Part shown: piece by piece, positions 36,456-48,860 of the stretch
Numbering within the stretch: the first letter of the stretch is position 1
Layout of the letters: the number at the start of each line of letters is the position of its first letter
Assembly (NCBI GenBank): GCA_945860205.1
Contig: CAMARK010000023.1
Location: forward strand, 1 to 54,698
Direction: 5' to 3'
From: Reyranella massiliensis 521
GTDB taxonomy: Bacteria; Pseudomonadota; Alphaproteobacteria; Reyranellales; Reyranellaceae
Length of the DNA: 54,698 nt
The notes under the pieces: generated by a model
The model's input: the letters and a program-made list of their open reading frames with translations, nothing else
What the model was told of the DNA's origin: nothing
Databases searched by the model: none
Program-made: the position numbers and the translations under genes

Positions 36456-37352
36456 ATGCGCCGCGTACTGCTCATCCTGGGCTTCGCCGTGCTCCTGCCG
36501 GCGACGGCTCTTGGGCAGAGCGCCGGTGAAGTCGAGCGCTGCTTTCAGAATCCCGCAGCTTGCTCCTCGAGTGGTGCCGCGGCACCCGGTCCCGGGACCG
36601 GTGGCGGAGCACCTGTCGCGGCCGCTCGTCCGGCGCAGCCGCCGGACTACGCCACCGTGCTGCAGAGCCCGGAGGCTGATCGCAAGCGCCTGCAGGAATC
36701 GCTGCGCACGCTCGACAGGTACAACGGACCGATCGACGGCAACTTGCAGTCCGAAGCCGCCGTGAAGGCGATCGGCGATTGGCAGAAGGGACGAGGCACG
36801 GCGGTCGTCGGCAAACTGACGCCGGCCGAGGCCCAGCAACTCAACGCCGAAGCGGCGAGGGCTCCGATCCGGCGTATCGAACCATCGACCCAGGCTGCCA
36901 CCCCGCCGCCCACGCCATCGAACGCCGATGCACTGAAGGCGCTGCGGGACAGATTGGCGGAGCGCCGGAAGGCCGCCGAGCCCAAGGCCGATGCCGCCGC
37001 GCAATCGCTAATCCGCGACCTCAAGGCCTATGTCGCCGCCGGCGGCAAGGGTGCAGCGGGCGAGCAATTCACGACCTTTGCCAAATGGTACGCCGACAAC
37101 AAGGCGGCGGGACGGACGGTGGGAGAGATCGCGCCGGCGATCGACGATTATGGCGATGCCAAATCCGGAGCGGCGGCCACGGCGGAGATCAGGTTCGACA
37201 CCAAGCAGGGCGCCGACACCTACAGGCAATGCCTCGTCTTCGCCTGGATCGAAGGCACGCCCCGCAAGAACACCCAGGCTTTCTCGTGCGACGATGTCGC
37301 GGCGGTCGAGAAGTGGAAGACCGACCAGGCGCTGAAGAGCGCCTGGCGCTAA
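36456..37352 (+). CDS. Exported protein with peptidoglycan-binding-like domain
   Basis: A 298-residue exported protein. The signal peptide is MRRVLLILGFAVLLPATALG (cleavage near 21). A Gly/Pro-rich linker follows, then a domain at about 70-125 with the shape of a PG_binding_1 repeat (LQESLRTLDRYNGPIDGNLQ, then AVKAIGDWQKGRGT). The C-terminal half is helical and charged, with two Cys (about 258 and 275) that could pair. The start ATG at 36456 is 1 nt after the previous stop; an in-frame ATG 15 nt earlier lies inside that gene. It probably binds the cell wall and partners the upstream protein. Function is unknown. Confidence 0.75.
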   Translation: MRRVLLILGFAVLLPATALGQSAGEVERCFQNPAACSSSGAAAPGPGTGGGAPVAAARPAQPPDYATVLQSPEADRKRLQESLRTLDRYNGPIDGNLQSEAAVKAIGDWQKGRGTAVVGKLTPAEAQQLNAEAARAPIRRIEPSTQAATPPPTPSNADALKALRDRLAERRKAAEPKADAAAQSLIRDLKAYVAAGGKGAAGEQFTTFAKWYADNKAAGRTVGEIAPAIDDYGDAKSGAAATAEIRFDTKQGADTYRQCLVFAWIEGTPRKNTQAFSCDDVAAVEKWKTDQALKSAWR

Positions 37353-37359
37353 CGACTGC

Positions 37360-37728
37360 CTATCCGGCCGTCATCGTCTGGCCGGCGGCCCACAGCCAAC
37401 GCCCTTCGGCATTGCTGAAAACGCAAAGAGACCGGTAGTTCGCGCTGACATCCCGCCCACCAGATGTAAACTTGTCGTGCACGGTTAGCGTGGCCACGAC
37501 AAAGCCCGCGAACTGTTTGATCTGGAGGTCACTGAACCGCTGTTCGGTGAATACGATTTTTCCGGAAACCGAGTAGGTGTCGAGGTAGCCGGCCTTGTCG
37601 AACGTCTTGCCGCCGGCGTTCACATAGATGAAATCGGGATGAAGCAATGCGGCCAGGTCGCCGGTGGCGCGGCGTACTACGGCGTCCGACTTTGCTGTCA
37701 AAATCCTCCGGATCTCGTCGACCGCCAC
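37360..37728 (-). CDS. NTF2/SnoaL-like (DUF4440) small protein
   Basis: A 122-residue protein with the cone-shaped alpha+beta pattern of the NTF2-like superfamily: VDEIRRILTAKSDAVVRRAT helices, LAALLHPDFIYVNAGG, the middle strand FAGFVVATLTVHDKF and a final FSNAEGRWLWAAGQT strand. Members are small enzymes or ligand binders, and no active-site set stands out. The GTG start at 37726-37728 lies 4 bp after the nitrile hydratase beta stop, so it is in that operon and could act on the same pathway. The 3' end converges with the exported protein gene. Confidence 0.8.
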   Translation of the reverse strand: MAVDEIRRILTAKSDAVVRRATGDLAALLHPDFIYVNAGGKTFDKAGYLDTYSVSGKIVFTEQRFSDLQIKQFAGFVVATLTVHDKFTSGGRDVSANYRSLCVFSNAEGRWLWAAGQTMTAG

Positions 37729-37732
37729 CGTC

Positions 37733-38350
37733 CTAGGTCACCCGCTCCAGATAGCTCTGAAACACCCCGACATGCACGAAGGCCGGATCGGCTGAGTTCG
37801 GCCAAAGCTCCTCGGTGCTGAAGCGCACATCGTAGGTCGGCTCATCGGCAGCCTTCACGCCGTGCGCATGGGCATCGGGGAAGGGATAGGTCGGCGATTC
37901 GCTCACCACGACGCCGGTCTTGCCGCGGATGTATCCGGGCATGCGAACGTGGCCGGGCACGTAGTCGGTCTTCACCTTGACCCGGTCGCCCGGCTTGAAG
38001 TGCTCACGCGCCGCCACGTTCGAACGGCCCGGAGCACTGGGCGTCGACAGCGGGAAGGCGCCCTGGGCCCGGCGTTCCAGCTCCTCGCGAGTAAGGATTC
38101 CTTTTTCGACGCAGAGCGTCGCCAGACTCGTGAGCGAGCGTTCGTAGTAGCTGGCAGACAGATAGTGGCGCGGCTCCATGCGTTCAATGGCGTGGCGATA
38201 CTCGTCCATGTTGAAGATGCCGAGCTTGACCGCGAGCGAGTAGAGGGCGTTGACCCGCTTCTCCCACGGCTCGTGGAAAGTCTCGGCCTTCAGCGAATAG
38301 CGGATGCGGCCGAAGCCCTGCCTGCCGCCAAGATCATGCATGCCGTCCAT
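37733..38350 (-). CDS. Nitrile hydratase subunit beta
   Basis: A 205-residue beta subunit that pairs with the alpha subunit encoded just upstream. The N-terminal signature MDGMHDLGGRQGFGRI and the middle WEKRVNALYSLAVKLG are characteristic. The C-terminal SH3-like barrel includes FKPGDRVKVKT, GHVRMPGYIRGKTG and VRFSTEELW. The beta subunit holds the metal centre through Arg residues and forms the substrate channel. It lies 15 bp after the alpha gene. The complex would hydrate a nitrile to an amide; thiocyanate hydrolase is a related alternative. Confidence 0.9.
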   Translation of the reverse strand: MDGMHDLGGRQGFGRIRYSLKAETFHEPWEKRVNALYSLAVKLGIFNMDEYRHAIERMEPRHYLSASYYERSLTSLATLCVEKGILTREELERRAQGAFPLSTPSAPGRSNVAAREHFKPGDRVKVKTDYVPGHVRMPGYIRGKTGVVVSESPTYPFPDAHAHGVKAADEPTYDVRFSTEELWPNSADPAFVHVGVFQSYLERVT

Positions 38351-38365
38351 GGCTCGATCCTCGTC

Positions 38366-40354
<1,989 letters not shown>

Positions 40355-40360
40355 GATATC

Positions 40361-40386
40361 ATTGACTAAGTCAATCAATTGATTGA
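40361..40386 (+). promoter_or_regulatory. Two overlapping perfect palindromes, probable MarR operator
   Basis: ATTGACTAAGTCAAT (40361-40375, 7-bp arms around a central A) and TCAATCAATTGATTGA (40371-40386, a perfect 16-bp dyad) share five bases. They lie 28 bp before the MarR-GNAT start. MarR-type proteins usually bind AT-rich 16-20 bp dyads near their own promoter, so autoregulation is the natural reading. Confidence 0.65.
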
Positions 40387-40417
40387 CCATGGCAACCTTC
40401 CAGGGAGGTTGCCATGG
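40387..40417 (+). promoter_or_regulatory. Perfect 12-bp RNA hairpin covering the ribosome binding site and start codon
   Basis: CCATGGCAACCT (40387-40398), loop TCCAGGG (40399-40405), AGGTTGCCATGG (40406-40417). The start codon of the MarR-GNAT gene (ATG 40414-40416) is in the right arm; the likely Shine-Dalgarno GGGAGG (40403-40408) spans loop and stem. In mRNA the structure should hide the start unless melted. The left arm also has an ATG (40389) that opens an out-of-frame reading frame. Confidence 0.7.
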
Positions 40418-41343
40418 CAGCGTCTACGCTTGCGTCGCGCATCGAGGCGGTGCGCCGGTTCTCGCGCTTCTATACCCGCCGCATCGGGGTGCTCGAAGAG
40501 ACCCTGCTGCACAGCCCGTTCACGTTGCCCGAGGGCCGGCTGGTCTACGAGATCGCCAACCGCGACCGGCCAGCGGCGCAGGAACTGTGCCGCGACCTCG
40601 CACTCGACCCGGGCTATGTCAGCCGGATGCTGCAGGGCCTCGAGACGCGAGGCTGCGTGGCACGCAAGCGCTCGGCGACTGACAAGCGCCAGACCGAGCT
40701 GACGCTGACGGCCAAGGGCCAGCGCCTGTGGGGCGCGATGAACGAGCAGTCGCGCCAGGACATTGCGAACTTGCTGGCCGATCTTCCTGTCGCCCGCCAG
40801 GAAAAGCTGGTGAAGGCACTGGAGACGGTCGAGCAGATGCTCGACGAGCCGCCAGAGACGCGCGCGCCGTTTACTTTGCGGCCGCACCAGCCCGGCGACA
40901 TGGGCTGGATCATCCGCCGCCAGACCCAACTCTACGCCAGCGAGTTCGGTTGGGACGGCAGCTTCGAGGCGATGCTGGCCGACATCGCCGGCAAGTTCGT
41001 CGCCAAATTCAATCCCGGAACCGACAATTGCTGGATCGCCGAGCGCAACGGCGAGATCGCAGGCTCGGTGTTCCTGGTCCAGGCAAGCAAAGGTACGGGC
41101 CAACTCCGCATGCTCTATGTCGAACCGTCGGCGCGGGGGCTGGGGATCGGCCAGCGGCTGGTCGAGGAGTGCATCGGCGACGCCCGCGCCAAGGGCTACA
41201 AAAAGCTGATGCTATGGACCAACGACATCCTGGTCTCGGCGCGCAAGATCTACATCGCGGCGGGCTTCCGGTTGGTGAAGGAAGAGCGGCACGACAGCTT
41301 TGGCAAGAAGCTGGTCGGCCAATACTGGATTCGCGACCTGTGA
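40414..41343 (+). CDS. MarR-family regulator fused to GNAT acetyltransferase
   Basis: A 309-residue two-domain protein. Residues 1-145 form a MarR winged helix (LVYEIANRDRPAAQELCRDL, then LDPGYVSRMLQGLETRGCVARK as recognition helix and wing). Residues 150-309 form a GNAT acetyltransferase with the acetyl-CoA loop VEPSARGLGIGQRL (about 231-244) and a LWTND block. Fused MarR-GNAT proteins are known, but the link between binding and acetylation is not. The stop overlaps the next gene's GTG start, so it is co-translated with a DMT exporter, suggesting it controls export of the compound it acetylates or senses. See the operator and hairpin entries upstream. Confidence 0.9.
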   Translation: MAASTLASRIEAVRRFSRFYTRRIGVLEETLLHSPFTLPEGRLVYEIANRDRPAAQELCRDLALDPGYVSRMLQGLETRGCVARKRSATDKRQTELTLTAKGQRLWGAMNEQSRQDIANLLADLPVARQEKLVKALETVEQMLDEPPETRAPFTLRPHQPGDMGWIIRRQTQLYASEFGWDGSFEAMLADIAGKFVAKFNPGTDNCWIAERNGEIAGSVFLVQASKGTGQLRMLYVEPSARGLGIGQRLVEECIGDARAKGYKKLMLWTNDILVSARKIYIAAGFRLVKEERHDSFGKKLVGQYWIRDL

Positions 41344-42218
41344 CGAGGCCAGGCCCGCTGTGGGCAGCCGCCGGCACGGGGATCCAGGTCGGTGCCGCGA
41401 TGGTGGCGACGCGCTACGTCGTCGACGCGGCCGGGCCGGCATCGCTGGGCTTCCTGCGCTACTTCGTCGGCTTGCTGTGCCTCGCGCCGGCACTGCTGCT
41501 GGCGCCCTGGAGACACATCGCGGGGCGCGACCTGTTGCCGATCGCCCTGCTCGGTGTTGGGCAGTTCGGCCTGCTGATCGTGCTTCTCAATTATTCGTTG
41601 CTGCACATTCCGGCCGGTCGGGCCTCGCTGCTCTTTGCGACTTTCCCTTTGATGACCATGCTGCTGTCGGCATTGCTGGGACGGGAAGAGATGACGCGAC
41701 GGAAGGTCGCCGGCTCGCTGCTTACCTTCCTGGGGGTCGTGGTGGCGCTGGGCGGCGCGGCGCTCGCGCCCGACTCGGAGCAGGGCTCGCCGTGGCTCGG
41801 GACGCTGGCGGCACTCGGAGCGGCTCTCTGTGGCGCTGTGTGCTCGGTTTGCTATCGCCCCTACGTCGCGCGCTATTCAGCACTGCACGTGACGGCCTTC
41901 GCGATGCTCGCCGCTGTCCTCATGCTCGGCGTACTGGCCGCTTATGAAGGCTTCTTCACCAGCATGCCGCGCTTCAGCCTGGAGGAGGGTGCGGCGATCG
42001 TCTTCATCGGCGTATCGAGCGGTGTTGGCTTCTTCCTCTGGGTTTATGCGCTGGGTCACGCGCCACCCACACTCGTCACGATGTTCCTGGCCCTTGGCCC
42101 GGTGACCGCCGCACTGGGCGGCACGCTTCTGCTCGGCGAGGAGATGCCGCTTGCGGCCATGCTTGGTCTCGCCACCGTGCTCGGCGGTCTCTGGCTGGCG
42201 CTAAGGCCTTTGAAATAA
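41340..42218 (+). CDS. EamA/DMT-family membrane transporter, MarR-linked
   Basis: A 292-residue inner-membrane protein with about ten membrane segments in two EamA halves (ASLLFATFPLMTMLLSALLG in half 1 and MFLALGPVTAALGGTLLLGE in half 2). It probably exports an amino acid or another small metabolite. The start is GTG at 41340-41342, overlapping the regulator's TGA (GTGA). That coupling makes the regulator the likely controller. It is only distantly like the other DMT protein at 6285-7121. The substrate is unknown. Confidence 0.88.
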   Translation: MTRPGPLWAAAGTGIQVGAAMVATRYVVDAAGPASLGFLRYFVGLLCLAPALLLAPWRHIAGRDLLPIALLGVGQFGLLIVLLNYSLLHIPAGRASLLFATFPLMTMLLSALLGREEMTRRKVAGSLLTFLGVVVALGGAALAPDSEQGSPWLGTLAALGAALCGAVCSVCYRPYVARYSALHVTAFAMLAAVLMLGVLAAYEGFFTSMPRFSLEEGAAIVFIGVSSGVGFFLWVYALGHAPPTLVTMFLALGPVTAALGGTLLLGEEMPLAAMLGLATVLGGLWLALRPLK

Positions 42219-42228
42219 ACGAAAATTC

Positions 42229-42258
42229 TTGACTTCGAACCACAACATGTTGCCATAT
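42229..42258 (+). promoter_or_regulatory. Candidate sigma-70-type promoter of ftsB
   Basis: TTGACT at 42229-42234, an 18-bp spacer, and CCATAT at 42253-42258, 20 bp before the ftsB ATG. The pattern fits the alphaproteobacterial TTGAC-N17/18-CTATAT style. Confidence 0.45.
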
Positions 42259-42277
42259 AGGAACGGGAACGCAGCAT

Positions 42278-42577
42278 ATGTTGTTGAGACCGCGTCAAAT
42301 TTTGGCTCCCATCGTCTTTGCGACGGTGTTTGGCTATTTCGGTTACCACCTCGTGAACGGTGATCGCGGCTTGCTGGCCATGGCCCACCTTCAACGCGAA
42401 GTTTTGGTCGCCGAACAGAATCTCGCCGAAGCCGAGGCGACGCGAAAGATCTGGGAGCGGCGGGTGGCGGCACTGCGCAACCAGAGTCTCGATCCCGACA
42501 TGATGGACGAGCGCGCGCGTATCCTTCTCAATTTTGCGCGCAAGGATGACACGATCATCTTCACGCCGACGCGCTGA
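42278..42577 (+). CDS. ftsB: Septum formation initiator FtsB/DivIC
   Basis: A 99-residue bitopic protein: one membrane segment (about 9-26, ILAPIVFATVFGYFGYHL) followed by a coiled coil (about 35-70, LQREVLVAEQNLAEAEATRK region) and the conserved tail DPDMMDERARILLNFARKDD. FtsB joins FtsL and FtsQ in the divisome and helps activate septal wall synthesis. Placement between eno and pdhA is the usual alphaproteobacterial context and confirms the assignment. Confidence 0.93.
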   Translation: MLLRPRQILAPIVFATVFGYFGYHLVNGDRGLLAMAHLQREVLVAEQNLAEAEATRKIWERRVAALRNQSLDPDMMDERARILLNFARKDDTIIFTPTR

Positions 42578-42751
42578 AGAGGCATCGCAAAGCGGTCTGC
42601 CGAAAGAAACTGTCCGGCGCATCCATCCGTTTGCAAACAATCGCTCAATTGCTGCGGTGCACCCGGCCGCTATCTGATTTTTTCCTGCTAGATCAACAAC
42701 ATCGGCATGAGCGATGCTATAAGCCGGAGCGGGGCTACTGAGGGGAATGCT

Positions 42752-43804
42752 ATGGCGAAGCCGGCCGTTAAGCCGAAGGTCGAATCTCTTCCCGTCAAAT
42801 CGAAGGTGTCCCCCAAGTCATCTGGGCCCGGCGACAACAGCGCGAGTGCCGAAGAGCTCAAGTCCTACTACCGCGACATGCTCCTCATCCGCCGCTTCGA
42901 AGAGCGGGCGGGACAGCTCTACGGCATGGGCCTGATCGGTGGCTTCTGCCACCTCTACATCGGCCAGGAAGCCGTCGTGGTCGGCATGCAGGCCAATGTG
43001 CGCGACAAGGACGCCGTTATCACCTCTTACCGCGACCATGGCCACATGCTGGCCTGCGGCATGGACCCCAAGGGCGTGATGGCCGAGCTGACCGGCCGCA
43101 GCGGCGGCTATTCCAAGGGCAAGGGCGGCTCGATGCACATGTTCAGCCGCGAGAAGAGCTTTTACGGCGGCCACGGCATCGTCGGCGCCCAGGTGCCGAT
43201 CGGCACGGGCCTGGCCTTCGCGCACAAATACAACGGCGCCAAGAACGTCTCGCTCACCTACTTCGGCGACGGCAGCGCCAACCAGGGCCAGGTCTACGAG
43301 GCCATGAACATGGCCGCCCTCTGGAAGCTGCCGGTCGTCTATATCATCGAGAACAACCACTACGGCATGGGCACGTCGGTCGAGCGGGCCTCCGCGACGA
43401 CCGAACTCTATCGCCACGGCGAGGCCTTCGGCATTCCGGGCGAGCGCGTCGATGGCATGGACGTGCTGGCGGTTCGCGCCGCCGGTGAAAAGGCCATCGA
43501 ACACGCAAGAAGCGGAGCGGGACCCTACATCCTCGAGATGCAGACCTATCGCTATCGTGGCCATTCGATGAGCGATCCGGCCAAGTACCGCACCAAGGAG
43601 GAAGTCGACAAGTATCGCAATGAACGCGATCCGATCGATCACCTGCGCAAGCGCCTGCTCGACAGCAAGATTCTCGACGAAGCGGCGCTGAAGGCGATCG
43701 ACACCGAGCTGCGCAAGATCGTAAACGATGCTGCCGAATTCTCCCAGCACAGCCCCGAGCCCGATCCGGCGGAGCTGTGGACCGACATTCTGGTTGGAGC
43801 CTGA
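42752..43804 (+). CDS. pdhA: Pyruvate dehydrogenase E1 component, alpha subunit
   Basis: The thiamine-diphosphate-binding half of E1, which decarboxylates pyruvate and passes the acetyl group to lipoyl-E2. At 350 residues it has a Lys/Pro/Ser-rich N-terminus, then YYRDMLLIRRFEERAGQLYG, GKGGSMHMFS (about 129-138), and the ThDP-Mg motif GDGSANQGQ...NN (about 173-203). The phosphorylation-loop-like RYRGHSMSDP is present as in alpha2-beta2 enzymes. ATG at 42752 has AGGGGA upstream; ATG at 42707 in frame is less likely. First gene of the pdhABC-lpd-lipA run. Confidence 0.96.
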   Translation: MAKPAVKPKVESLPVKSKVSPKSSGPGDNSASAEELKSYYRDMLLIRRFEERAGQLYGMGLIGGFCHLYIGQEAVVVGMQANVRDKDAVITSYRDHGHMLACGMDPKGVMAELTGRSGGYSKGKGGSMHMFSREKSFYGGHGIVGAQVPIGTGLAFAHKYNGAKNVSLTYFGDGSANQGQVYEAMNMAALWKLPVVYIIENNHYGMGTSVERASATTELYRHGEAFGIPGERVDGMDVLAVRAAGEKAIEHARSGAGPYILEMQTYRYRGHSMSDPAKYRTKEEVDKYRNERDPIDHLRKRLLDSKILDEAALKAIDTELRKIVNDAAEFSQHSPEPDPAELWTDILVGA

Positions 43805-43807
43805 TTC

Positions 43808-45178
<1,371 letters not shown>

Positions 45179-45196
45179 CGCGGGAAGGGTAGGGCC

Positions 45197-46465
45197 ATGG
45201 CCATCAATATCCTGATGCCCGCACTGTCGCCGACAATGACGGAGGGCAAGCTCGCCAAATGGCACGTGAAGGTGGGTGACACCATCAAGTCCGGCCAGGT
45301 GATGTGCGAGATCGAGACCGACAAGGCGACGATGGAAGTCGAGGCCGTCGATGAAGGCCGGGTCGGCCAGATCGTCGTGCCCGAAGGAACGGAAGGCGTG
45401 AAGGTGAACGCCGTCATCGCGATCCTCCTGGAGGAAGGCGAGAAGGCAGTGCCTGCCGGTGCGCCCGCTGCTCCCGCAGCGGCACCCGCCGCAGCGCCAG
45501 CACCTGTTGCGGCCAAGTCTGCGGCGCCAGAGCCTGTCGCACCGGCGGCACTCGTCGCCGCGGCGGCACCTTCGGGCGCGCGCGTCTTCGCTTCGCCACT
45601 CGCCAAGCGCATCGCGGCCGACAAGGGACTCGATCTGTCCCGGATCAAGGGCAGCGGTCCGGGTGGACGTATCGTCAAGGCCGACGTCGAGCAGGCCAAG
45701 CCGGGGGCGGCGCCCGCAGCCGCGCCCGCACCCAAGGCGGCACCGGCCTTCACACCGCAGCCGATCCTGGCGGCCCCGGGCGACACGCGTATCCCTCACA
45801 CCGCGATTCGCAAGGTGATCGCGCGGCGCATGCTCGAGTCCAAGCAGCAGGTGCCGCACTTCTACCTGACGGTGGAACTCGAGATCGATGCCCTGCTGGC
45901 CGCACGCCAGGCGATCAATGCGGTGACCGAGAAGAAGGGCGCCAAGGTCTCGGTCAACGACATGGTGATCAAGGCCTGTGCCAAGGCACTGCGCGATCAT
46001 CCGGAATGCAACGCCTCGTGGGCCGAGGACGAGATGATCCAGTACGGCGCCGTCGACATCTCGGTCGCCGTTGCGACCGATCGCGGCCTGATCACGCCGA
46101 TCGTGCGCAACGCCGACATGAAGGGCCTGGCCCAGATCGCGGTGGAGATGAAGGATCTGGCGGCCCGCGCCAAGATCGGCAAGCTGAAGCTGGAAGAGTT
46201 CCAGGGCGGTGGTTTCACCATCTCCAACCTCGGCATGTTCGGCGTGAAGGATTTCGCCGCCATCATCAACCCGCCTCAGGCCATGATCCTGGCCGTCGGT
46301 GCGGGCGAGGAGCGGGTGGTCGTGCGCAAGGGCCAGATGGTCGTGCGCAACATGATGAGCTGCACGCTGGCGGTCGATCATCGCGTCGTCGACGGCGCGA
46401 TGGGCGCTCAGTATCTCCAGACGTTGCGTGCCTATGTCGAGCAGCCGGCCGCGATGCTGGCCTAG
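45197..46465 (+). CDS. pdhC: Dihydrolipoamide acetyltransferase (E2) of pyruvate dehydrogenase
   Basis: The 422-residue core of the complex moves acetyl from lipoate to CoA. Domain order: one lipoyl domain (1-80; Lys43 in [11 protein letters not shown]), Ala/Pro linker, E1/E3-binding domain (about 130-165; [20 protein letters not shown]), second linker, and the catalytic acyltransferase domain (about 195-422) with the active-site [11 protein letters not shown] near 395. A single lipoyl domain is usual here because E1-beta carries another. It starts 18 bp after pdhB. Confidence 0.96.
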   Translation: MAINILMPALSPTMTEGKLAKWHVKVGDTIKSGQVMCEIETDKATMEVEAVDEGRVGQIVVPEGTEGVKVNAVIAILLEEGEKAVPAGAPAAPAAAPAAAPAPVAAKSAAPEPVAPAALVAAAAPSGARVFASPLAKRIAADKGLDLSRIKGSGPGGRIVKADVEQAKPGAAPAAAPAPKAAPAFTPQPILAAPGDTRIPHTAIRKVIARRMLESKQQVPHFYLTVELEIDALLAARQAINAVTEKKGAKVSVNDMVIKACAKALRDHPECNASWAEDEMIQYGAVDISVAVATDRGLITPIVRNADMKGLAQIAVEMKDLAARAKIGKLKLEEFQGGGFTISNLGMFGVKDFAAIINPPQAMILAVGAGEERVVVRKGQMVVRNMMSCTLAVDHRVVDGAMGAQYLQTLRAYVEQPAAMLA

Positions 46466-46474
46466 GAGCGAGCC

Positions 46475-47875
46475 GTGGCCGAAACCAATTTCGACATCAT
46501 CGTCGTCGGCGGTGGACCGGGCGGTTATGTAGCCGCCATCCGCGCCGCCCAGCTCGGACTGAAAACCGCCGTCGTCGAGCGCGAGCACATGGGCGGCATT
46601 TGCCTCAACTGGGGCTGCATTCCGACCAAGGCGCTGCTGCGCACGTCCGAGGTCTACAGCCTGATCAAACACGCTGATTCGTTCGGCCTGTCGGTGAAGG
46701 ACGTCTCGTTCGACGCCAAGAAGATCGTCGAGCGGTCGCGCAAGGTTTCTAACCAGCTGAGCAGCGGCGTCTCGATGCTGATGAAGAAGAACAAAATCAC
46801 GGTGTTCGATGGCACGGCCAAGCTCGCGGGCACGGGCAAGATCGCCGTCGCGATGAAGGACAAGAGCAGCGCCACGCTCACCTGCAAGAACGTGATCCTG
46901 GCCACTGGCGCCCGCGCACGGCAGCTTCCGGGCCTCGAGACCGACGGCAAGCTAGTCTGGAGCTACAAGGAAGCGATGGTGCCGCCGGAGTTTCCGAAGT
47001 CGCTGCTGGTGATCGGCTCCGGCGCGATCGGCATCGAGTTCGCGAGCTTCTACCGGACCATGGGCGCCGAGGTGACGGTCTGCGAAGTGCTTGACCGTAT
47101 TCTGCCTGTCGAAGACGCCGAGGTGTCCACCTTTGCCAAGCGCGCCTTCGAGAAGCAGGGCATGAAGATTCTCACGAGCGCCACCGTGTCGAACCTGACG
47201 AAGGGCGCCAACAACGTCACCGCGACCATCACGGTCGGCGGCAAAGCCGAGCAGATCACCGTCGATCGCGTGATCAGCGCCGTCGGCATCGTGGGCAATG
47301 TCGAGAACCTGGGTCTCGAAGGCACCAACGTGAAGGTCGAGAAGACCCACATCGTGATCGACCAGTGGGGTTTCACCGGTGAGCCCAACGTTTATGCCAT
47401 CGGCGATGTTGCCGGCCCGCCGTGGCTCGCGCACAAGGCGATGCATGAGGGTGTGCTGGTGGTCGAGAAGATCGCCGGTGTGAAGGGCGTGCACCCGATG
47501 AAGACCGAGAACATCCCGGGCTGCACCTACTGCCAGCCGCAGGTCGCCAGCATCGGCCTGACCGAGGCCGCGGCCAAGGCCAAGGGCCTGCAGCTCAAGG
47601 TCGGCAAGTTCCCGTTCATCGGCAACGGCAAGGCGATTGCCCTTGGTGAGCCCGAGGGCTTCATCAAGACGATCTTCGACGCCAAGACCGGCGAGCTGCT
47701 GGGCGCCCATATGATCGGCGCCGAAGTCACCGAGCTGATCCAGGGCTACAGCATCGCCAAGACGCTGGAGACCACGGAGGCCGAGCTCATGGCGACGGTT
47801 TTCCCGCACCCGACCTTGTCGGAGATGATGCACGAGTCGGTACTGGCGGCGTACGGCCGGACGCTCCATATCTAG
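46475..47875 (+). CDS. lpd: Dihydrolipoyl dehydrogenase (E3)
   Basis: The 466-residue flavoprotein reoxidises dihydrolipoamide with NAD. It has the FAD motif VVGGGPGGYVAAIRAAQLG (8-26), redox disulfide Cys in GGICLNWGCIPTKALL (about 41 and 46), NAD motif VIGSGAIGIEFASF near 178 and the C-terminal catalytic His/Glu in FPHPTLSEMMHES. GTG at 46475 is the start, 9 bp after pdhC. It serves the pyruvate complex and may also serve 2-oxoglutarate dehydrogenase. Confidence 0.96.
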   Translation: MAETNFDIIVVGGGPGGYVAAIRAAQLGLKTAVVEREHMGGICLNWGCIPTKALLRTSEVYSLIKHADSFGLSVKDVSFDAKKIVERSRKVSNQLSSGVSMLMKKNKITVFDGTAKLAGTGKIAVAMKDKSSATLTCKNVILATGARARQLPGLETDGKLVWSYKEAMVPPEFPKSLLVIGSGAIGIEFASFYRTMGAEVTVCEVLDRILPVEDAEVSTFAKRAFEKQGMKILTSATVSNLTKGANNVTATITVGGKAEQITVDRVISAVGIVGNVENLGLEGTNVKVEKTHIVIDQWGFTGEPNVYAIGDVAGPPWLAHKAMHEGVLVVEKIAGVKGVHPMKTENIPGCTYCQPQVASIGLTEAAAKAKGLQLKVGKFPFIGNGKAIALGEPEGFIKTIFDAKTGELLGAHMIGAEVTELIQGYSIAKTLETTEAELMATVFPHPTLSEMMHESVLAAYGRTLHI

Positions 47876-47881
47876 GCCGTC

Positions 47882-48853
47882 ATGGACGGATCGCACGACA
47901 AGTTCCCCCTGAGCCGCGCCGAACGCCATCCCGAGAAGGCGCACCGGCCGGACAACCCGATCCAGCGCAAGCCGGACTGGATCCGCGTGCGCGCGCCCAA
48001 CTCGCCGGAATATGCCGAGACCAAGCGGCTGATGCGAGAGTTTGGCCTGACGACGGTCTGCGAAGAGGCAGCCTGCCCGAACATCGGGGAGTGCTGGAAG
48101 CAGAAGCACGCCACTTTCATGATCATGGGCGAGACCTGTACGCGGGCCTGCGCCTTCTGCAACGTCGCCACCGGCAGGCCGGGCGCGCTCAATCCGCACG
48201 AGCCAGCCAATATCGCCCAGGCGGTCGGCAGGCTCGGTCTCGGCCACGTCGTCGTCACCTCCGTCGATCGCGACGATCTGGATGACGGCGGGGCAGGGCA
48301 TTTCGCCGAAGTGATCACAGCCCTGCACGCCTCGGCACCCAATACGACCGTCGAGATTCTAACGCCCGACTTCATGCGCAAGACCGGCGCCATCGAGACC
48401 GTGGTGGCGGCGCGGCCCGACGTCTTCAACCACAATCTCGAGACGGTGCCGCGGCTCTATCCGACGATCCGGCCCGGCGCCCGCTACTTCACGTCACTGC
48501 AGCTGCTGGCGAAAGTGAAGGAGATCGATCCGTCGATGTTCACCAAGTCCGGCCTGATGGTCGGCCTCGGCGAGACGCGCGAGGAGATCCTGCAGGTGAT
48601 GGATGATCTGCGCGCGGCCGATGTCGACTTCCTGACAGTCGGTCAGTACCTGCAGCCCACGCCCAAGCACGCAGCCCTCGACCGTTTCTGGACGCCGGCG
48701 GAGTTCGACGAACTGGCAAAGCTCGCCCGGGCGAAAGGGTTCCTGATGGTCTCGGCGTCGCCGCTCACGCGGTCGAGCTATCACGCGGGCGACGATTTCG
48801 CGCGACTGCGCGCCGCCAGGTCGGAGCGGCTGGCCGCGCTGGCGCGGGCCTGA
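47882..48853 (+). CDS. lipA: Lipoyl synthase
   Basis: A radical-SAM enzyme that inserts two sulfurs into octanoyl groups on lipoyl domains. The 323-residue protein has both cluster motifs: the auxiliary one [13 protein letters not shown] (about 60-72) and the SAM-cluster CTRACAFC (about 87-94). Tail motifs include GLGET (about 223) and [10 protein letters not shown] near the end. Its place 6 bp after lpd matches its job of modifying PdhB and PdhC lipoyl domains. LipB is not in the window. Confidence 0.96.
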   Translation: MDGSHDKFPLSRAERHPEKAHRPDNPIQRKPDWIRVRAPNSPEYAETKRLMREFGLTTVCEEAACPNIGECWKQKHATFMIMGETCTRACAFCNVATGRPGALNPHEPANIAQAVGRLGLGHVVVTSVDRDDLDDGGAGHFAEVITALHASAPNTTVEILTPDFMRKTGAIETVVAARPDVFNHNLETVPRLYPTIRPGARYFTSLQLLAKVKEIDPSMFTKSGLMVGLGETREEILQVMDDLRAADVDFLTVGQYLQPTPKHAALDRFWTPAEFDELAKLARAKGFLMVSASPLTRSSYHAGDDFARLRAARSERLAALARA

Positions 48854-48860
48854 CCGACCC

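Noticed and set aside
40383..40682. A 99-codon frame starting in the left arm of the MarR-GNAT hairpin
   Set aside because: It overlaps the regulator in another frame and its protein has no domain character; kept only as a possible leader frame in the finding.
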